In this document: positions 6,219 through 10,614 of the stretch, in pieces
Numbering within the stretch: position 1 is the stretch's first letter
How the letters are laid out: each line of letters begins with the position of its first letter
Assembly: GCA_023258825.1 (NCBI GenBank)
Contig: JALQWE010000084.1
Span: 1 to 10,614, forward strand
Source of the DNA: Planctomycetaceae bacterium
Lineage (GTDB): Bacteria > Planctomycetota > Planctomycetia > Planctomycetales > Planctomycetaceae
DNA: 10,614 nucleotides
Direction of reading: 5' to 3'
Position numbers and translations under genes: made by a program
Notes under the pieces: model-generated
Told to the model about the DNA's origin: nothing
Databases searched by the model: none
The model's input: only the letters and a program-made list of their open reading frames with translations

Positions 6219-7499
6219 TCAGGGCCGAAACTCGTGCACATCCACGGCCTGAAAATCGAGGCTGGTCCCGGGGTCATGCCCCTGAAGACTCAAATGCCCC
6301 CCGGCCAGACGACGCCCTTCGCGAGGATTCTCCCGGTCCTCGCGCGTGTCTCTCCAGCTGACCACCTGATACCCATTCACCCACGACGCAAAATAGTCGC
6401 CCTGGGCAATCAGCACGGCCGTGAAAAAACCTGTCTCATCCGCCACGATTCGGCGTGCCGGAATTCGACGAAAAATAGCCCCTGTACCATGGTCCGCCGG
6501 CTGCGTTGGATCACCATTCTTCATGCCATTATGCAATTGCATCTCGTAGCCATTCGACGGTGCCTTTTCGGTTCCCAGCATGGCTCGAAAAAATACACCG
6601 CCGTTCAGGCCAGCCCCATTAATCCTGGCGGTCACACGCAGAGCAAAATCCTGGAACGTTTCGTCCGTCTCCAGAAAACCAGGTCCTCCCGCCACATGCA
6701 GCAACCCATCACCTACCGAAAAGTCGGCCTTTGACCCAGGCACCGAATGCCAGCCGTCAAGTCCTTTTCCATTCAGCAGGGCCTTATATCTCAGCGGTCG
6801 CACGCACACGTTTCGCCAGGCAACCCGCCCCTGATTCATCTGCAACCCCAGACGACCGGTCAACCGAATCGCCGCAGACTGGTCCGTGAAATCCACGATC
6901 TGTTTGCCATCCAGCCACACCTGAATACGCGGACCTTCGCAATGCACTCGAAAGCTATGCCATGCCCCTGCAACCGCCGGAACGTTTTCCGCGACATGGC
7001 GCCCCACGAGGCTGCCTGTTCGATGAGTCGGATGGTCATCGCAGATGTTCAGCTCATAGGTGTCTGTCGCAGGATCCGCAGCACCGTCCGCAGTCCTCAG
7101 AAACACACCACTATTGCCACCCGGTGCCAGATGAAAGTCACATCGCAGCTCAAAGTCGTCCAGCCGAAACGGAGTCAGCAGCAGGCTTTTCGCTCCGCTC
7201 TCCGCCACGATGCTGTCACTCTCCACATGCCAATCGGTCTCCGCCGGAACATCCCAGCCGTACAGAGAACGCCCGTCAAACAGACTGATCCAGCCCTCAG
7301 AAATCTCTCCCGCTGTCAGAGGAGGACTGACGAACTCAACCGTCGGCTCGACCTGCCCGGATTCGGCATTTTTTCCCACTGACGCGGCGTCTGCCGGGCT
7401 ATCTCCAGTTTTCAAGCTCTCCTGCGACGACGTATCGCCACATCCTGAGACACCCCAGAGTACCAGCGTCCACAGACCAGCCCGCAGCACATTCTTCAT
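6219..7499 (-). CDS. lipoprotein with two DUF1080 (3-keto-disaccharide hydrolase type) domains
   Basis: The 426-residue product starts at the ATG with AGGAG nine bases upstream. An N-terminal signal segment ends in the lipobox VSGC (C20), followed by a Ser/Ala/Gly-rich linker to about 60, so it is a surface or periplasmic lipoprotein. Domain 1 (about 69-236) opens with GWISLFDGRSLYGW and contains GGNSGVFLR (127-135), YELNI and the WLDGKQIVDF strand. Domain 2 (about 238-425) opens with LLNGKGLDGW and contains LNGGVFFR (298-305), YEMQLHN (318-324) and WVNGYQVVSW. These are the LFDG/LNG...W, NSGVFFR and YE(M/L)QL signatures of the concanavalin-like DUF1080 fold, now linked to 3-keto-glycoside hydrolysis and very common in planctomycetes. 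The hydrolytic substrate is not known here. A longer upstream frame to 7676 is rejected because it would hide the lipobox. Confidence 0.9.
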   Translation of the reverse strand: MKNVLRAGLWTLVLWGVSGCGDTSSQESLKTGDSPADAASVGKNAESGQVEPTVEFVSPPLTAGEISEGWISLFDGRSLYGWDVPAETDWHVESDSIVAESGAKSLLLTPFRLDDFELRCDFHLAPGGNSGVFLRTADGAADPATDTYELNICDDHPTHRTGSLVGRHVAENVPAVAGAWHSFRVHCEGPRIQVWLDGKQIVDFTDQSAAIRLTGRLGLQMNQGRVAWRNVCVRPLRYKALLNGKGLDGWHSVPGSKADFSVGDGLLHVAGGPGFLETDETFQDFALRVTARINGAGLNGGVFFRAMLGTEKAPSNGYEMQLHNGMKNGDPTQPADHGTGAIFRRIPARRIVADETGFFTAVLIAQGDYFASWVNGYQVVSWRDTREDRENPREGRRLAGGHLSLQGHDPGTSLDFQAVDVHEFRP

Positions 7500-7703
7500 G
7501 TTTGGTTTCTCCTCTGCACTGATTCCACAACGACAGCCTATCGAGGCCCCTGATGACACCAAAGCCCGCAACCGCCAGGACCGCTGTCGATACGTCACTC
7601 TGACAGTTCCCGGGCTGTCTGCCAGTCGCTGCGCCAGAACCATCCTCGAAGCCGACAACGTTAGTCTCTGACACACTCGCTGCTTCAGTCAGCCAACAGC
7701 AGG

Positions 7704-8099
7704 TCAGGCAGAGTACGCTGATGCCAGCGCCGTGGAGACGGTCTGCACCAGTTGCCGCGACGGAACCGGCTTTTTCAAGACCGAAAACGCATCCGCTTCC
7801 TGTGCATCACGCCGCAGATCATCACTGGTGTCCGAAGTGATCAGGATGCATGGACGCCCTCGGTCCATCTGCTTCAGAACTCGCAGCGTTTCAAGTCCGG
7901 TCAGGAGGTGCATGTGCATATCCAGCAGCACAATGTCAATCCTCTGCACTCGCACCACTTCCAGTGCTTCTTCGCCGGATTCCGCTTCATGAAGCGTCAG
8001 AAAAGGACGGTCTTCCAGAACCTCACGCAGAACTCGACGAAACGAGGCGTTATCGTCCGTAATCAGCAAATGAAAGGTTTTCTCTGCCTTGTACATCAT
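7704..8099 (-). CDS. stand-alone response regulator receiver protein
   Basis: The 131-residue product is a single receiver domain with no output domain. Seen: the acidic pair D15-D16 in LLITDDN, the phosphoacceptor D60 in IVLLDMHM, T88 in ILITSD, and K110 in VLKKP. All catalytic positions of CheY-like receivers are present. The chosen start is the first ATG of ATGATG, with GAGG nine bases upstream; this places the first beta strand at residue 9, as in CheY. Longer frames from an ATG at 8159 or a TTG at 8201 lack a convincing ribosome binding site. No histidine kinase lies in the window, so the partner is elsewhere. The 204-base gap before the DUF1080 gene has no visible gene or terminator, so shared transcription is possible but not shown. 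Such short receivers often relay phosphate or act by protein contact. Confidence 0.9.
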   Translation of the reverse strand: MMYKAEKTFHLLITDDNASFRRVLREVLEDRPFLTLHEAESGEEALEVVRVQRIDIVLLDMHMHLLTGLETLRVLKQMDRGRPCILITSDTSDDLRRDAQEADAFSVLKKPVPSRQLVQTVSTALASAYSA

Positions 8100-8332
8100 T
8101 CGAAACAGCCTCAGATGATGGTTCCAATCCCTGAAACATCTCTCAGCAAACTCTGTCATCTCTGGTAACCGCAGATCATCCCGCGTCTGCAGAGACACCA
8201 ACTCAGCTCTATCGAGGTGCCTGAGGACCGACTGCCACCATCCATCTCGGCGTCACAATCCCCGCAAAATTCCACCTCACCCGTGCTGGTCTGAACACGA
8301 AATATGAACGCTTCCTTCGGGGAAATCCAGTT

Positions 8333-8545
8333 CTAACGCAAAATTTGCCTGTTTTCCCGCTGTCTTCCGGCCAATTTTCCGGCCCACGGCCCGACCATTT
8401 CCGGTCGGCAAAACACCGTTTTCAGCCTGCCGCCCACGTTCCACAACACATCCGGGCCGACAAACTCCCGCTCCTGCGGTTTCAACATCCTGTATTCCAC
8501 AATGGCATCGGCCAAACGCAGTTCCTGCTGATTCGTTCCCCGCAT
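8333..8545 (-). CDS. possible small hypothetical protein (70 aa)
   Basis: A 70-codon frame starts at an ATG directly after an in-frame TGA and ends in TAG. Its composition is more protein-like than the other frames here, with a helix-like first third (ELRLADAIVEYRML), then GPDVLWNVGGRLKTVF and a basic tail. The ribosome binding site is poor, and a longer overlapping frame (8277-8555) shares most of the stretch. It contains no motif that I recognise. It could be a small gene, a decayed remnant or chance. Confidence 0.28.
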   Translation of the reverse strand: MRGTNQQELRLADAIVEYRMLKPQEREFVGPDVLWNVGGRLKTVFCRPEMVGPWAGKLAGRQRENRQILR

Positions 8546-8910
8546 GACCGCTCATTTTTCGCAGAATTCAGGCGGTCGCTGCCGTTTTCGCCGAATCCCG
8601 ATGAACAGCACTCAGCGATTTCCCCTTCCCCCTGTCAGCACTCAAATCAGGCTGTTGACCGGAAACGTCGGACTTGCGACAACGAATGACACGGGGTGCC
8701 GTTTTCAACAGTTACCCCCTGAAAGCATGAGGCCTGCGTGATCCGTACCCAAACGGAGCGTCCCTCGGCCCAATCAGATCACTTTCCCGTCCCATTGAGC
8801 TACTTCAAACTCTTCCCGTCTCAATACCCCTCTGTTTCCAATTCTCAATTTCACGTTCCGTTGCTGATGGCCGGTCTGACCACTGATGTTCTGATCTGAT
8901 CAGCACCTCC

Positions 8911-8928
8911 GCTGACAGATTTGTCAGC
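8911..8928. repeat. perfect 7-bp inverted repeat, operator-like
   Basis: GCTGACA, a four-base spacer GATT, then TGTCAGC form a perfect palindrome 171 bases upstream of the plus-strand lipoprotein start. There is no following T-run, so it is not a typical terminator. A second imperfect symmetry (CTGATCTGATCAG, 8891-8903) lies just before it. It may be a regulator binding site or an RNA hairpin in the leader; which of these cannot be told. Confidence 0.4.
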
Positions 8929-9099
8929 ATGATGCCGGTTGCTGTTGGCAGACGTCATGACAACGACCACGTGGAAATCCAGACCTGCTCATCGCAACGA
9001 ATCTGCCCGATATCACTTTCCCCTTCCGTCTCTCGCAGACCGCTCAGCCTCACCCGCTTTCCGGATCTGAGGCCTGAAATTTTCTGCAGGAGTGTTCGC

Positions 9100-10614
9100 A
9101 TGACAACGCTTCGATCCCGCTCCACTGCCATTCTTCTGGCAACGACCCTGAGCCTTGTGGCGACAGGTTGTTCGAAGTCACTGTTCACTGCCGGGGCGTT
9201 CAAATCCCTGACATCCAAACCGGATATCATCGAACACGGGACTGAACTGCGCGTCATCACCCAGTTCACCGATGCGCTGGCGGAAAACAAGGAACCGGCA
9301 TTTCGTCGTGTCGTCTCCACACGCTTTGAAAAACAGGCACTTCGCTCACCCGACGCGTTCAGTGATCTGGAAATCCTGAAACTGCCGAAGGCAAAACTGG
9401 AAATCGTGGAAAGCAAGTCCGTCGACGCCAACCGCATGGAAACAATCGCGAAGGAGAAGGAAGGCACGACACGCTATCAGTTCATCATCGTCCGTGATTC
9501 CGAGAAGAATCGCTGGGTGGTGGACGACGTCATGCTGCGTCAGCAGAAAAAAGGCACTCGTGCCACCCGATCGTCGGTACAACTGATGGATCTGCTGCTG
9601 ACCCTCCGCGAATTCCTCGGCACATGGGAAAAGGGAGATCGCGAAGAAGTTCTGCAGGTCGTTTCCGGTGATCTGCGATCCTCCCTCGAAACTCTTCCCG
9701 AGCCCTGGCGGCAGCAACTCACGCGACGCATCACGGCAGAGTACGAAACCGGGATGGCACGCCGCCCGGAAATCCAGATGAATGACACCGATGCCGTCGG
9801 CAAGATCCCTTCCAAAAACGGATTCCTGCTGGTCAAAGTGGTCCAGGAAGAGGACCAGTGGCTGGTCTCCGATATTGAAGTCCGCAATCGCAAGGCCGAA
9901 CACCACCCCGGCTCCCTGCTGCGACAGGCACGCGCAATGAATTCCGTCTCCCGCTTTCTCGCAGCCTACCAGCAGGAAGATCTCGAAGATCTGCAGGCGG
10001 CTACGGAACAGAAGTTCTTCCAGAACTCGCTGCGCATCGGGGACCTCTCCATGATCCCCCTGCCCGCTGCAGACCACGCACCGGACGACTTTGAAATTCA
10101 GTCCTTCGCAGGCAAGCTGACGGTGATGATTCCGGATCAATCCGATGTAATCCGTGTGGATCTGATTTCCACAGAAGCCCGGGAATCGGCACTGGCCCCC
10201 GTGGACCGAAATACACTGACCGCGGTGGAATCCGCTTTCCTCGTTGCTGACGTCACCATCTACAATCGTCAGAAGCAGCGTCAAAGCAATCTCAAGGCGG
10301 CCTTCACAGCTCCTGCCCGCGCCATGCTCTTTATGTCCGCACTTGCAGAACAAGACATTCCTGTTCTGCGTCAAATTTCCTCCCGCGAACTGAATGATCA
10401 GGTCTGGGAACGTATTGACCCCGAACTGGTCGCTGATTTCGCACTGCAGGATGTTCCTTCGGGTGAACTGTCTCTCAGAGAAACAGAGGTCTTCGGAGAT
10501 ATTACGGAACTGCAGTTCCTCGCCGAAGATGGCCGACTCTGCAGCATCCAGATGCATGATGAAAATGGCAGCCTCGTCGTCTCTGACGTGCAGTACCCCG
10601 GCCCCAGCCTCGAT
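9100..10614 (+). CDS. large lipoprotein built of four NTF2-like repeats, 3' end beyond window
   Basis: The plus-strand frame is open for 505 codons to the window edge. The ATG at 9100 has AGGAG seven bases upstream (GCAGGAGTGTTCGC). Residues 1-24 form a signal with the lipobox VATGC (C24), so the protein is lipid-anchored and exported. The mature part shows four diverged modules of about 95-115 residues. Each opens with a helix containing a pattern like FLxxxxxxDxxxLxxxxSxxFxxxL (about 55-82, 166-197, 280-311, 406-436) and closes with a strand pair like W(V/L)V(S/D)D(I/V) (about 139-145, 254-260, 381-386, 492-497). This helix-then-sheet order suggests an NTF2-like/SnoaL-type cone fold, which I infer rather than recognise. 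No catalytic residues are evident. Function is unknown; scaffold or ligand binding in the periplasm is likely. The C-terminus is missing. Confidence 0.88.
   Translation, partial: MTTLRSRSTAILLATTLSLVATGCSKSLFTAGAFKSLTSKPDIIEHGTELRVITQFTDALAENKEPAFRRVVSTRFEKQALRSPDAFSDLEILKLPKAKLEIVESKSVDANRMETIAKEKEGTTRYQFIIVRDSEKNRWVVDDVMLRQQKKGTRATRSSVQLMDLLLTLREFLGTWEKGDREEVLQVVSGDLRSSLETLPEPWRQQLTRRITAEYETGMARRPEIQMNDTDAVGKIPSKNGFLLVKVVQEEDQWLVSDIEVRNRKAEHHPGSLLRQARAMNSVSRFLAAYQQEDLEDLQAATEQKFFQNSLRIGDLSMIPLPAADHAPDDFEIQSFAGKLTVMIPDQSDVIRVDLISTEARESALAPVDRNTLTAVESAFLVADVTIYNRQKQRQSNLKAAFTAPARAMLFMSALAEQDIPVLRQISSRELNDQVWERIDPELVADFALQDVPSGELSLRETEVFGDITELQFLAEDGRLCSIQMHDENGSLVVSDVQYPGPSLD

Larger units (their letters stand above)
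8100..9099 (+). other. long intergenic region between divergent genes
   Basis: About 1 kb separates the receiver gene (minus) from the large lipoprotein gene (plus). I find no convincing full-length gene on either strand. It holds one weak minus-strand frame (8333-8545), an inverted repeat at 8911-8928, and two copies of TTCCCGTC (8784-8791, 8813-8820). Promoters for both flanking genes must lie here, but no clear sigma-70-type pair could be picked out. A plus-strand frame from the ATG at 8929 runs in frame into the lipoprotein gene and is treated as an upstream extension, not a start. Confidence 0.6.

Noticed and set aside
7500..7676. N-terminal extension of the DUF1080 protein by 59 residues
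   Set aside because: The ATG at 7499 has a strong AGGAG site and begins a classical lipoprotein signal; the extension is Arg/Ser-rich and would mask it.
8784..8830. Minus-strand GTAGCTCAATGGGA looks like the D-arm of a tRNA
   Set aside because: No matching D-stem closure, anticodon arm, T-arm with TTCRA or acceptor pairing could be built around it.
8929..9099. An upstream ATG in frame with the large lipoprotein gene
   Set aside because: Using it would put 57 polar residues before the signal peptide and hide the lipobox; the ATG at 9100 has the far better ribosome binding site.
9346..10557. A 403-codon open frame on the minus strand
   Set aside because: It lies opposite the plus-strand lipoprotein gene, which has a strong ribosome binding site, lipobox and internal repeats. 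The antisense product is Cys/His/Phe-rich without a recognisable domain, so it is a codon-bias shadow.
1..10614. CRISPR arrays, insertion sequences, rRNA and tRNA genes
   Set aside because: No regularly spaced direct repeats, transposase motifs, terminal inverted repeats or conserved RNA gene segments were found by eye on either strand.

Overview
The window most likely comes from a member of the Planctomycetota. GC content looks moderate, and the gene content is typical of that phylum: a lipoprotein with two DUF1080 (3-keto-disaccharide hydrolase type) domains, a large protein fusing a PqqD-like domain, an M50 zinc protease and an HlyD half, an orphan receiver protein, and a large repeat-built lipoprotein. 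This assignment is inferred from gene content; no rRNA or marker gene is present.

All genes from 8099 down to 1 lie on the minus strand. In transcription order they are: a stand-alone response regulator (8099-7704); a tandem DUF1080 lipoprotein (7499-6219) with a weak terminator-like hairpin just after it; a possible small gene (6033-5827) whose stop overlaps the next start; a class I SAM methyltransferase (5827-5045); a 33-residue single-helix peptide gene with a TTG start (5028-4927); a periplasmic adaptor with a signal peptide (4674-3634); the 803-residue PqqD-like/M50/HlyD protein (3482-1071); a possible 37-residue ORF that exactly bridges to the next gene (1066-953); a CopZ-type iron-sulfur/zinc metallochaperone-like protein (956-513); and the 5' part of a DUF6932-like nucleotidyltransferase cut by the window edge (254-1). 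The adaptor and the M50/HlyD protein look like a two-gene export module. No ATPase, RND pump or outer-membrane channel is visible beside them.

A gap of about 1 kb (8100-9099) separates this block from a divergent plus-strand gene. It holds a perfect 7-bp inverted repeat and one weak 70-codon ORF.

The plus-strand gene (9100 to beyond 10614) has a strong ribosome binding site and a lipobox. It encodes a lipoprotein of at least 505 residues made of four diverged copies of an NTF2-like module. A long open frame on the opposite strand of this gene is a shadow.

The part that most deserves attention is the export module (PqqD-like domain, intramembrane protease and HlyD half in one chain, plus a second adaptor) next to very short peptide genes, one of which has a Gly-Gly followed by a hydrophobic segment. 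A peptide processing/export role is a hypothesis only.
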